From: Petrolisthes cinctipes
Taxonomy: Eukaryota; Arthropoda; Malacostraca; Decapoda; Porcellanidae
Length of the DNA stretch: 64,000 bases
Assembly: GCA_033782935.1 (NCBI GenBank)
Contig: JAWQEG010000474.1
Coordinates: 2,232,001 to 2,296,000, forward strand
Reading direction: 5' to 3'
The notes under the pieces are model-generated. The model did not search any database and was not told the DNA's origin. It saw only the letters and a program-made list of their open reading frames with translations. Every line of letters begins with the position of its first letter. Position 1 is the first letter of the stretch. The position numbers and the translations under genes are program-made. This document shows positions 31,732-42,432 of this stretch, piece by piece.

Positions 31732-34700
31732 GCCCAAAACATGCTGAAAATCGATATTTTAGATGCCCAAAGTCAATATGTGCATGTATCTTCTGTACCC
31801 GTTTATATCTCAAATGCAGGCTCAAAACACCCGAAAATTCAATATTTTGGGGTTCCAGAAGCAATCTGTACATGCCTACTCAGTGCTAGAATATTTTCAA
31901 AATATAGGCTAAAAACATGCTAAAAATCGATATTTTAGGTGCAAAAAAGTCAATATGTGCATGTATCTTCCTTACCCGTTTATATCTCAAATGCAGGCTC
32001 AAAACACCCGAAAATTCAATATTTTGGGGTTCCAGAAGCAATCTGTACATGCCTACTCAGTGCTAGAATATTTTCAAAATATAGGCTAAAAACATGCTAA
32101 AAATAGATATTTTAGGTGCAAAAAAGTCGATATCTCAAATTCAGTCCCAAAACACCCGAAAATTCGATATTTAGGGGTCCCAGAAGGGATCTGTACATGC
32201 CTACTCCGTTTTAGAGTATTTTCAAAATACAGGCCAAAAACATATTGAAAATCGATCTTTTAGGTTCCCAAAAGTCAATATGTGCATGCATCTTCTGTAC
32301 CCGTTTATATCTCAAATTCTGGCCCTAAACACCCGAAAAATCGATATTTTGGGGTCCCAGAAGCGATCTGTGCATGCCTACTCAGTGCTAGAATATTTTC
32401 AAAATATAGGCTCAAAACATGCTCAAAATCGATATTTTAGGTGCCCAAAAGTCGATATGTGCATGCATCTTCTGTACTCGTTTATATCTCAAATTCAGAC
32501 TCAAAACACCCGAAAATTCGATATTATGGGGTCCCAGAAGCGATCTGTACATGCCTACTCAGTGCTAGAATATTTTCAAAATATATGCTCAAAACATGCT
32601 AAAAATCGATATTTCAGGTGCATAAAGGCGATATCTCAAATTAAGACCCAAAACACCCAAAAATTCGATATTTAGGGGTCCCAGAAGCGATCTGTACATG
32701 CCTATTCCGTGTTAGAGTATTTTCAAAATACAGGCCAAAAACATACTGAAAATCGATCTTTTAGGTGCCCAAAAGTCGATATGTGCATGCACCTTCAGTA
32801 CCCGTTTATATCTCAAATTCAGGCTCAAAACACCCGAAAATTCGATATTTTGGGGTCCCAGACGCAATCTGTACATGCCTACTCAGTGCTAGAATATTTT
32901 CAAAATATAGGCTAAAAACATGCTAAAAATCGATATTTTAGGTGCGTAAAGGCGATATCTCAAATTCAGGCCCAAAACACCCGAAAATTCGATATTTTGG
33001 GGTCCCAGAAGCGATGTGTACATGCCTACTCTGTGTTAGAGTATTTTCAAAGTACAGGCCCAACACATGCTCAAAATCGATGTTTTAGGTGCCTAAAAGT
33101 CGATTTGTGCATGCATCTTCAGTACCCGTTTATATCTCAAATTCAGGCTCAAAACCCCCGAAAATTCGATATTTTGGGGTCCCAGAAGCGATCTGTACAT
33201 GCCTACTCCGTGTTAGAGTATTTTCAAAATACAGGCCCAAAACATGCTGAAAATCGATATTTTAGATGCCCAAAGTCAATATGTGCATGTATCTTCTGTA
33301 CCCGTTTATATCTCAAATTCAGGCTCAAAACACCCGAAAATTCAATATTTTAGGGTCCCAGAAGCAATCTGTACATGCCTACTCAGTGCTAGAATATTTT
33401 CAAAATATAGGCTCAAAACATGCTAAAAATCGATATTTTAGGTGCGTAAAGGCGATATCTCAAATTCAGTCCCAAAACACCCGAAAATTCGATATTTAGG
33501 GGTCCCAGAAGGGATCTGTACATGCCTACTCCGTGTTAGAGTATTTTCAAAATACAGGCCAAAAACATACTGAAAATCGATCTTTTAGGTGCCCATAAGT
33601 CGATAGTTGCATGCATCTTCAGTACCCGTTTATATCTCAAATTCTGGCCCTAATCACCCGAAAATTCGATATTTTTGGGTCCCAGAAGCGATCTGTACAT
33701 GCCTACTCAGTGCTAGAATGTTTTCAAAATATAGGCTCAAAACATGCTCATAATCGATATTTTAAGTGCCCAAAAGTCAATATGTGCATGTATCTTCTGT
33801 ACCCGTTTATATCTCAAATTCAGGCTCAAAACACCCGAAAATTCAATATTTTGGGGTCCCAGAAGCAATCTGTACATGCCTACTCAGTGCTAGAATATTT
33901 TCAAAATATAGGCTCAAAACATGCTAAAAATCGATATTTTAGGTGCGTAAACGCGATATCTCAAATTCAGTCTCAAAACACCCGAAAATTCGATATTTAG
34001 GGGTCCCAGAAGCAATCTGTTCATGCGTACTCCGTGTTAGAGTATTTTCAAAATACAGGCCCAAAACATGCTCAAAATCGATGTTTTAGGTGCCCAAAAG
34101 TCGATAGGTGCATGCATCTTCAGTACCCGTTTATATCTCAAATTCAGGCTCAAAACACCCGAAAATTCGATATTTTGGGGTCCCAGAAGCGATCTGTACA
34201 TGCCTACTCCGTGTTAGAGTATTTTCAAAATACAGGCCCAAAACATGCTCAAAATCGATGTTTTAGGTGCCCAAAAGTCGATATGTGCATGCATCTTCAG
34301 TACCCGTTTATATCTCAAATTCAGGCTCAAAACACCCGAAAATTCGATATTTTGGGGTCCCAGAAGCGATCTGTACATGCCTACTCAGTGCTAGAATATT
34401 TTAAAAATATAGGCTCAAAACATGCTAAAAATCAATATTTTAGGTGCGTAAAGGCGATATCTCAAATTCAGTCCCAAAACACCCGAAAATTCGATATTTA
34501 GGGCTCCAAGAAGCGATCTGTACATGCCTACTCCGTGTTAGAGTATTTTCAAAATACAGGCCCAAAACATGCTCAAAATCGATGTTTTAGGTGCCCAAAA
34601 GTCGATTTGTGCATGCATCTTCAGTACCCGTTTATATCTCAAATTCAGGCTCAAAACACCCGAAAATTCGATATTTTGGGGTCCCAGAAGCGATCTGTAC

Positions 34701-35348
34701 ATGCCTACTCCGTGTTAGAGTATGTTCAAAATACAGGCCCAAAACATGCTGAAAATCGATATTTTAGATGCCCAAAGTCAATATGTGCATGTATCTTCTG
34801 TACCCGTTTATATCTCAAATTCAGGCTCAAATCACCCGAAAATTCAATATTTTGGGGTCCCAGAAGCAATCTGTACATGCCTACTCAGTGCTAGAATATT
34901 TTCAAAATATAGGCTCAAAACATGCTAAAAATCGATATTTTAGGTGCGTAAAGGCGATATCTCAAATTCAGTCCCAAAACACCCGAAAATTCGATATTTA
35001 GGGGTCCCAGAAGCGATCTGTACATGCTTACTCCGTGTTAAAGTATTTTCAAAATACAGGCCCAAAACATGCTCAAAATCGATGTTTTAGGTGCCCAAAA
35101 GTCGATATGTGCATGCATCTTCAGTACCCGTTTATATCTCAAATTCTGGCCCTAAACACCCGAATATTCGATATTTTGGGGTCCCAGAAGCGATCTGTAC
35201 ATGCCTACTCAGTGCTAGAATGTTTTCAAAATATAGGCTCAAAACATGCTCATAATCGATATTTTTGGTGCCCAAAGTCAATATGTGCATGTATCTTCTG
35301 TACCCGTTTATATCTCAAATTCAGGCTCAAAACACCCGAAAATTCAAT
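31732..35348. repeat. Satellite array, left part (higher-order trimer, 501 bp)
   Basis: Monomers marked by the word CTGTACATGCCTACTC start at, for example, 31866, 32043, 32191, 32368, 32545 and 32692, giving lengths 177, 148, 177, 177 and 147. The repeating order is two long monomers and one short one. The short form lacks about 30 bp (GTGCATGCATCTTCTGTACC and following) between two GATAT words. Conserved words include TTCAAAATA, AAAACATGCT, AAATCGATATTTTAGGTGC, ATCTCAAATTCAG, AAAACACCCGAAAATTC and GGGGTCCCAGAAGC. The array begins in mid-monomer at the truncated DIRS copy. Confidence 0.97.
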
Positions 35349-35383
35349 ATTATTGGTATAGTGAAACCAGTACAGCTGGTTGC
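35349..35383. repeat. DIRS copy B left terminal inverted repeat
   Basis: Begins ATTATTGGTATAGTGAAACC. Its 35 bases are the exact reverse complement of 42398-42432. Confidence 0.95.
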
Positions 35384-36337
35384 CATAGAATAGGCCCCTT
35401 CACAAGCCCAGGCCCCGTGTAGGCATAATCTGGGTTGGAAGGGTCAATTCCGTGACGTTCATCAGAAGTAAATAAAATTCAAATCTGGCGCTGTACTGAT
35501 AGTGGAGCCACCTGGAGGTGGTGAGGTGAGGTATTAAGCCCCTCCTCCGCTGAATACCGCTCGTCCACTCTGTCGCGGAACACACGCCTGTCAACATCTA
35601 CGCTCCTCGCTGCTACGCTATGGTATTGTGTCGCGTGTTCCTGCTAATTTTTCTTTTGTGTTCTAGTGGCTGGCCTGCTTTGCAGATGTATATTGTGTGT
35701 TTTCTAGGAGGGTTTTTAGGTGTTTATGGGGGTTTTTTCTTCGTTAGGACTTAGTTCTTTCCTTAAGCGAAGGGGGCTTTTCAGCCCCTGTTTTCGGAGT
35801 TTTTCTCCGTCTGTCCCCTATTTCACTGTCCCTCCTGCCACTAGTACATTCTTCATGTGTATTTTATCGGGGTTTTCTGGGGTTTTTAGCGAGGTTAGTG
35901 GGTGCCACGTGGGACTTCCCCACCCCACGTGGTGACCACATGGGGTCTTTGCAGCCCTTCCTCTTACCTCCCCCGATTATTATGTGTCCCCTCTCGGTAA
36001 GGGGGAGGGAGAATTGTGCCCTGGTTCTCTCTTCCTCTCCCGAGCGGGGGTTTTTTTATTTTATTTTGGGGTTTTTTCCATTATTTCAGCCTGGAGTGTT
36101 TCTTCTCAGGCTATCGGGTCCCCTCCTACCCCTCCTTCTGGTTCATCGGTCCGGGGGGGCCCCCTTTTTTACCCGCTCCATGTGGCGGACGATTATGGTT
36201 TTACGGGGTTTTTTTCCCTGGGCGGCTGCGCGAGTGTGGGGGATTGTGTTCTGGTCCCCAGGTTCAGCGGGCGTGTCCCGCGCTTCTTTCCTTCGGGGAG
36301 GATGGGTTTGTGTTCCAGTGTTTGCACGTGTTAACCC
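35384..36337 (+). other. DIRS copy B leader; candidate start exon and first intron
   Basis: A non-coding leader shared with copy A. An ATG at 35620-35622 is immediately followed by GT, and the gag frame is preceded by a good acceptor (tctcccccAG at 36363-36364). Splicing these would give M-PTRALCAAS as the gag start. The same two sites exist in copy A (ATG 29953-29955; acceptor 30707-30708). This is inference: the donor GTATTG is weak. The open frames between are T/G-rich and differ between the copies. Confidence 0.35.
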
Positions 36338-38733
36338 ATGTTTGTGTATTCTTTTCTCCCCCAGCCTACTCGTGCCCTTTGTGCTGCCTCAGGATGTACC
36401 GTGCGGGTCTCGCCTGACGGACACCTGCACTGTTCTCCTCACGCACCCTGCTTCACTCCCTTGGGTTACGACCCTTTGGCGTGTGGTGTGTGCCGCCCCT
36501 GGGCTGAGTTGTGTCGGGTTACCTCCCCTTCTGCCCGCTCCAAGCTCCCTGCCCTTGCTTCTCTTCGTATGGCGTGGACGAGGGCTAGGAGAATGGCCCA
36601 CAAACGAGACGGTTCTTCTTTGGCGTGGGTGGACCCGATTTTGGGAGCGGACCTGGGTTTATTCAGGACCCGTTACCCTTCTTCCTGTCTCTCGGAGTCT
36701 CAGGGGCTAGAACCTCCTGAGGCCCGAGAGATTGAGCCTGCTTCCCTAGACGGTACTACGACTCCTTCTCGGGGCTTATCCCCCCGGGAAGCGAGCGAGT
36801 CTGTCGCGCTGGTTCCCCCGACTGCCTCACCGGTACAAGGGCCCAGCAGGGAACCCCCAGCTTCGCCTCCTGCTAGAGCTGGCTCCTCAGGCCTCTCTAG
36901 AGGACGCAAGCGTTCGGCTAAAAGGTCCCGCCACTCCAGGAAGTCCCGTGCTCGTCGCCGTTCTCCTTCCTCCTCGTCTTCGTCGTCCTCTTCCTCTTCT
37001 TCGTCGTCGGGGAGCTCTCCTTCGCCCGCCCGCAATTCCCGCAGGGGTAAGCGGGGGGGGGACAGCCCCTCGTCGAGGAAGATAGTTAAGATCTTCCACA
37101 CCCTTATTCCTCACGCTTTTCCTGGGGCTTCCGTCGCGCAACCTCAGGCTGTCGCTACGGAACCCGCTCCTGTTCCCCCGCCTCCCGCTGCTGCTCCCGT
37201 CGAGGGCTCGAGTCCTCCCGGGGATGTGGGAGTCCTTTTCGTGCCTCCCGTTTCCCCAGGGCTCGAGTCTCCGTCGGGGGACGTAGCTGAGGAGTTGGTT
37301 ACCTCCGCACCCCCGTCCCCGTCACCCCCTCCTTCAGGAGACGGATACCTTCCCTACTCTTGGTCTCTCCTCCCTCCTGCTTGGACCCACTCTTCGGAGG
37401 AGGGCAGACTGGTGGCCTGGTCTCCGGACACAGCTCAACCAGACGTGTGGATCCGGAGGGATGACGTCGTGGTGAAGTGGGGGGCGGATGAGAAGGGCGA
37501 GGCTATTCCCTTCTACAAGGTCCGTCCTATCTCAGCGCCCTTACCCACTTCAGCTAGGGTGTCCTCTGCGGCTACCCTGGACGCGATGGGTTTCCTGGTG
37601 GAGTACAGCCAGCTACACTTGTCCGGGGCTTGGAGGATTGACCGCTCACACGGTAACACGGCTCTCCTCCTTTCCCCGGACGCGTACTTCCCGGGGGATA
37701 AGAGTGAAGGGGACCTGGATATTCCAGCCCTTCTCCTTAAGTCCCTGGACCACCAGAGGAACAACGCGCCCAGGAAGCCCCCTCCTCCGTCTTTCCCCGT
37801 CATCCTCCCTCATTCCCGGGCTCCCCCGGGCTTGAGGGAGTGCCTGTGGAAGACGGAGAAGGAGCCCCCGGTCCCCTATCAGCTGAAGGAGCCCGATGGT
37901 AAGTTGAGTCAGGCGGAGTCTGCTACCCGTCTGGAGCTGGCCCACACCATCTCCACGGGAGCAGCCGCCTCTTTGATTAGGGACTGCCTCAACGCCCTAA
38001 CAAACTCCTACCACGAGATGTCGGGTGTACAGCTAGCGTGAGTACCTTTCTCGTGTATCATGTTTGTAGGGATGCTGGGTAAAGGGTCTCCCTGTTACTC
38101 CCGGGTACTTATCCCCGGGTTCGCTCGGTTCTTTCTTTGTTTACCCCTTACAGTGACACCCTCTCTTCCATGGCCACCGTGATGGAGGGCGTGGCGGCAA
38201 TGGCTACCCACTTCATGCGGGAGGAGGCGAAGGCGTTCGCCGAGGCGAGACTGGCAACCCGCCAAGCGGCAGCTAAATCTGCGCCAGAAATGGCACAGAG
38301 GGGAGTGGTACGAGCTGTCCCCTTGTCCCCCGCCCTCTTTGACCAACCGGCGACAGACACGATCTTCGCCTCCCTCCCAACGGTAATTAATTTACCAAAG
38401 CCTTCCACCTCCAAGTAAGTACCTCTCGTGTTCGTCTTACCCGAGTTGTCACGGGGTGAAATGAAAGGATTTTCGGGTCTACTTTGGGTCCTAATCATTC
38501 TGTTTGTCCGTAGGCCACGTGCCCCACAGCCAGCCAGACCAGCCTACCAGCCCCGGAGGCCCTCCCAGCCCTCCAGGCTACCGAGGCCCTCCTATCCCAC
38601 TCCCCCGAGAGCACACAACAGGCCCTCCCAGAGGGGCCAGCAGCCCTTTCGAGGAAGGGGACAGGTCTCCAAGCCCTTCTCAAAGCCCAAGTCATCCTTC
38701 AACCACCCCTCCCAGAAGGACCGCGCCACTTGA
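36338..38733 (+). CDS. DIRS gag-like protein, three exons
   Basis: The in-frame ATG is at 36338; the true start may instead be spliced in at 36365. Exon 1 runs to 38037, exon 2 is 38154-38414 and exon 3 is 38514-38733 (TGA), joined by GT-AG introns that keep the frame (QLA|DTLSSMATVMEGVAAMATH; STSK|PRAPQPARPAYQP). The N-terminus is Cys/His-rich (CAASGCTVRVSPDGHLHCSP, CGVC), which looks zinc-binding. A basic Arg/Ser region with a long Ser run follows, then a Pro-rich and an ordered middle part (WSPDTAQPDVWIRRDDVVVK), and a Pro/Arg/Gln-rich C-terminus. It would form the particle that packages the element RNA. No typical CCHC knuckle is seen. Confidence 0.8.
38038..38153 (+). other. Probable spliceosomal intron 1 in DIRS gag (116 bp)
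   Basis: Donor GTGAGT, acceptor cccttacAG, C/T-rich 3' end. Without removal the frame ends in TGA at 38039-38041; with removal an in-frame, alanine-rich helix-like segment continues. Confidence 0.8.
38415..38513 (+). other. Probable spliceosomal intron 2 in DIRS gag (99 bp)
   Basis: Donor GTAAGT, acceptor tttgtccgtAG. Removal joins PSTSK to PRAPQPARP in frame. Retention also leaves an in-frame stop (TAA at 38416-38418). Confidence 0.8.
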
Positions 38734-40821
38734 GGGTCCCACTCTGGGCTGCCTCACAGGGTGGTCAGCAGCCTGGCCCACCCACGGCTGGGCAGCAAGG
38801 ATAATTCGCCAGGGCCTGTCATGGCCCTGGATTACTGTTCCGGTGAGTAACTGTCATCCTTACTGTCTGACATATGAATTATGCCTAATCCCGTCCTTGG
38901 GCTACCGTTAGGTCAAAATCAGATTTTCCCTTGCGGTCAAAATCTCTGCCTCTCCTGTCATTCTCCCCCCAACCACCCCGGGTCCCTCGGGCCCCGGGGG
39001 ATTAGGATTAACGGTACTCTCACTGACACCTGTCTTCTCCCGTTACAGCCACTACGTCTACCTCCTGCCTCAACCAAAGTGTCACTTTCGGTCGTCCCGC
39101 ATGTGCGGGAAATGCGGGAAAAAGGGGTAGTGGAGCGGGCGACGGGAAGGGTCTTTCTTTCTCGTTTATTCACGGTCCCCAAAAAGGATCAGGGAAAAAC
39201 GAGATTGGTGATGGACCTGAGCAGGCTAAACAAATTCGTGAAAACATTACATTTCAGGATGGTTTCGGTTGCTCAGGTCCGCACAGTTCTGAGGAAGGGA
39301 GACTGGTTAGCATCCCTGGATCTCAAGGATGCTTACTGGCACGTCCCGATCCACCCCAGGTTTCGCCGCTTTCTGGCCTTCCAGGTGGGGACCGAGACGT
39401 TCCAGTTTACCAGGCTCCCTTTCGGTCTTTCTCTAGCTCCGCGAGTCTTCACAAAACTCGTGAGGGTGGTGGCATCCCGTCTGGCAGAGGCGGGTGTCCC
39501 CACCCTCATGTACCTGGACGATTGGTTGCTTCACGCCCCTTCCAAGGAGCAGGTAGCAAACAACGTCCGGGTAGCGAGGGGAGTGCTAGAGGAAATGGGG
39601 TTTCTGTTGAACATCCCCAAGTCCTCTCTCACCCCCACTCGCAAGCTGTGTTGGCTAGGAATAGAGTGGGACTCTCTTTCGGCCACCCTCTCTCTCGCTC
39701 CAGACAACGCCCGCCGGACCCTCCGCCACGTCCGCCGGGCGCATTTTTCCCGTACTTTCTCTCGCCGCCAGTGGGAATCATTGCTCGGGTCCCTAAATTT
39801 CGCGGCCCCTGCAATGCCCCTGGGACGACTGAAACACAGGAGGCTGACGCGGGAGGTAAACCTCCACCTGTCCCCCACACACAGGGACCTTCCCAGGCAA
39901 GTGTCCCCCTCTCTCCACCGCCTCCTTCGCCCCTGGCTACGTCCCGGTGCCCTGCGTCAGCGGGTCCCCTGGGTGTTCCCTCCCCCGGGGATTACGGTGG
40001 CGACAGACGCATCGGACGTAGGCTGGGGATACCAGTCTTGCCTGGGACATCAACGGTGCGGGGGATGGAAGGAAGGGGAAAGGCTACTGCACATCAACGC
40101 CCGGGAGTTGATGGTAGCGAAGGAATGGCTCAACAGACACCCTCAGTTTGCCAGGATAGGCGTCCGCTTCGATATGGACAACGTTGCGGCCGTGCAGTGC
40201 CTACAGAAACAGGGCACCGTACGGTCGGAAATTCTCCTGTCCCTGTCAGAACAGATTTTCGCAATAGCGGCCAAGAGGGACATTCACCTCTCGGCCCGCT
40301 ACGTGCCAGGGCGGGAGAACGATTGGGCGGACGCCCTATCCAGGTTCAGGGGGACGTCAGTCGAGTGGCAACTGCGTCCCCTTGTGTTCGAGTCTCTCTG
40401 CCTTCGCTACGGGACACCGGAGGTGGACCTATTCGCCTCCCCATCCACGGCCCTACTCCCTCTGTTCCTGACTTTCTCATCCAGAACAGAGGCGGGAGGC
40501 CCGGACGCCTTCACGGAGGACTGGAACAGGTGGGGTCATCTCTACCTCTTCCCACCCCCAGCCACTTCAGTCCTCCTGAAGGCGATCCTCAAGCTGCGCA
40601 CTTTCAGGGGGAGGGTTCTCCTCATAGCCCCCCGCTGGCCAGCACAGCCGTGGTTCGGAGAGTTGTCCCGGTGGTGCCCGCATCCCCTTCAGTTGGGATC
40701 GGCGTGCCTCTCCAGCACCCTGTCTGCACCACTCCAAGCGTCACTGAAACTACACGCTTGGAGTTTCTACGGGGAGTCCTCAGCAAAAGGTTCACTAAGG
40801 AGACAGTGGACAAGATGTTGA
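38514..40821 (+). CDS. DIRS pol: reverse transcriptase, RNase H and methyltransferase-like domain
   Basis: The first exon, 38514-38842, is read one base offset from gag and ends WITVP; after intron 3 the frame resumes at 39049 (PLRLPPASTKVSLSVVPHVR). RT motifs: LFTVPKKDQGKTRLVMDLSR, LASLDLKDAYWHVPIHPRFR, FQFTRLPFGLSLAPRVFTKL and the catalytic YLDDWL (39511-39528). RNase H: VATDASDVGWG (first Asp at 40006-40008), HINARELMVAKEW, MDNVAAVQCLQKQGT and PGRENDWADALSR. The last 110 residues (EVDLFASPSTALLPLF..., GHLYLFPPPATSVLLKAILK) fit the methyltransferase-like segment of DIRS elements. The frame is open to TGA at 40819-40821, so this protein could still be active. Where translation begins is unclear: the offset from gag implies a frameshift, another splice or internal initiation. 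Confidence 0.92.
38843..39048 (+). other. Probable spliceosomal intron 3, within DIRS pol (206 bp)
   Basis: Donor GTGAGT, acceptor ctcccgttacAG. Phase 0 on both sides (WITVP|PLRLPPAS). The intron contains stops in the upstream pol frame (the first is TGA at 38867-38869). Confidence 0.75.
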
Positions 40822-41801
40822 GGGCTCATCGTCAGTCTTCGGTGCGACAATACGAATCGTGCTGGAAAAGATTCCAGGACTTCTTGCGAAGACACCCCTC
40901 CAGGGTCATCTCGGAGGACACAGTCCTGGAATTCCTCACGTGACTCGCCGATTCCACCAACAGGGCCCCGGCGACGGTGCTTGCGCATCACGCAGCCCTG
41001 TCTGATCCCCTCCTCCTGGGTTTTAACATTAAGGTTTCGGAGAGGCCTCTCTCTCTCCTGAGGATGGGGATTCGGGCGGGGACCGCACCTCACCGGGCCC
41101 AGGCACCCTCCTGGTCCCTTCATCGTGTCCTTTCCTACCTGACCTTCGAGGGGGTCCCTCTGGAGGTTTGTCACCTCCTCCAGAAAGCTCTCTTCCTGCT
41201 CGCCTTAGCTACAGGTTACAGGGCTTCTCAGTTGGCAGCCCTGACCCGTCACACAGCCTTTTCTTCAGTAACCCCTAACCTTACTTCCTTAACCATTTCC
41301 CCCTCCCCTGCTTTTCTAGCTAAGAACGAGCAGGCTGACGACAGAATTGGCCCTCTCGCAGTACCCTCGTTCCTGAGGGATGGAAATTTCCACCCCCTCT
41401 GCCCAGTCCACGCCTTTGTTGCATACGTGGAGGCGACGAGAGGGGCTTCTCCGGACCACCTCTTCTACAACTCTAGGTCCGGTAACCCTCTCTTCCCTAG
41501 GTCAATCGCTCGCCTTCTCTGCCGAGTGATAGAGAACGGGGATCCCGGACACGCCCCGAGGGCTCACAGCGTTAGGGGCGTGGCCGCCTCCCTCGCCTTC
41601 CTCAGGACTCACTCGGTGGAGAGGGTCAGGGATTTAGGGGGCTGGGCGTCCACTTCTTCCTTCAGGACGAGGTACCTGTTCCACTCGCTCTCCCCTACCC
41701 CCTGTGTGGCTATGGGTACTCCACCTCCTATTCCCCAGGGTCCCCGCGGGAGACACATGGGGGGGAGGGGCCGCCCGAAGAGAAAAGGTCGGGTGATTTA
41801 A
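40743..41801 (+). pseudogene. DIRS tyrosine recombinase, one in-frame stop
   Basis: It overlaps the end of pol in another frame and runs to TAA at 41799-41801. The N-terminal SAM-like part reads KETVDKMLRAHRQSSVRQYE, then SCWKRFQDFLRRHPSRV. TGA at 40941-40943 follows EDTVLEFLT; a tryptophan codon (TGG) there would be one base away, and the frame continues LADSTNRAPATVLAHHAALS. Catalytic residues: Arg in GYRASQLAALTRH (41220-41222), H-x-x-R in HSVRG (41565-41576), Trp at 41643-41645 in the second His position, and the nucleophile Tyr in FRTRY (41673-41675). It would integrate the circular DNA copy. Apart from the stop the frame is intact, so the inactivation looks recent. The start is not certain. 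Confidence 0.85.
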
Positions 41802-41895
41802 GTCCCGTCACATCATCCCAGACCTCATCCACATCTTGTACAGCTTCATACTCATCCCCATTCTTCACGTGTACATATGGTGAAAGAGAATCTAT

Positions 41896-41901
41896 AATAA
41901 A
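41896..41901 (+). promoter_or_regulatory. AATAAA polyadenylation signal of DIRS copy B
   Basis: Lies 95 bp after the recombinase stop; plausible end of the element transcript. Confidence 0.45.
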
Positions 41902-42072
41902 TTACATTGTTACGGAATTCTTGTGTATTCATTTTCCAAACAATTATTAACTAAGATGAGTGACAGGAGATATTATTACACAGGATATCTGGATCCTAGT
42001 GTCCTCCTTCATCCCCTCGGGATTACATTACCTGAGCGAGGGCCATAGCCCTAACTCAGAAGACTTGAATAA

Positions 42073-42114
42073 GGGGGGGGGGGGGGAATGGGGGGGGGAG
42101 GAAAAGGGGGGGGG
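42073..42114 (+). other. Three long G-runs (possible G-quadruplex)
   Basis: Runs of about 14, 9 and 9 G's are separated by AAT and AGGAAAA-type spacers, in the 3' non-coding part of the DIRS element. Confidence 0.7.
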
Positions 42115-42397
42115 AGTATCCATGGGAACCTCCCCCCTCCTCTCCTAGACCCGAACCCTCGAGTCTACCTATAAAGACTTTATGTGTAACAATTCTGGTC
42201 TATAACAGAATGGTCTACGGTTATATGGTATACGTTACTTCTCCCCCACCACGGCGTTTCACCTAGCCAGTGTCGGGAGGGGCGTTAGCTGCTGCCTCAC
42301 CGGGCTCGGTTACCTTTCCTGCCCTCCGCTCTCAACCACTCTTAACTAGCACGTGATTGCCTCCACCTCACCTCCCACCTACCGCATCGCATGCTTA

Positions 42398-42432
42398 GCA
42401 ACCAGCTGTACTGGTTTCACTATACCAATAAT
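42398..42432. repeat. DIRS copy B right terminal inverted repeat
   Basis: Exact reverse complement of 35349-35383 (35 of 35 bases). Confidence 0.95.

Noticed and set aside
39522..40742. Long ORF overlapping pol
   Set aside because: This part is the recombinase frame staying open by GC-rich composition over RT/RNase H; only the end from about 40743 shows recombinase homology.
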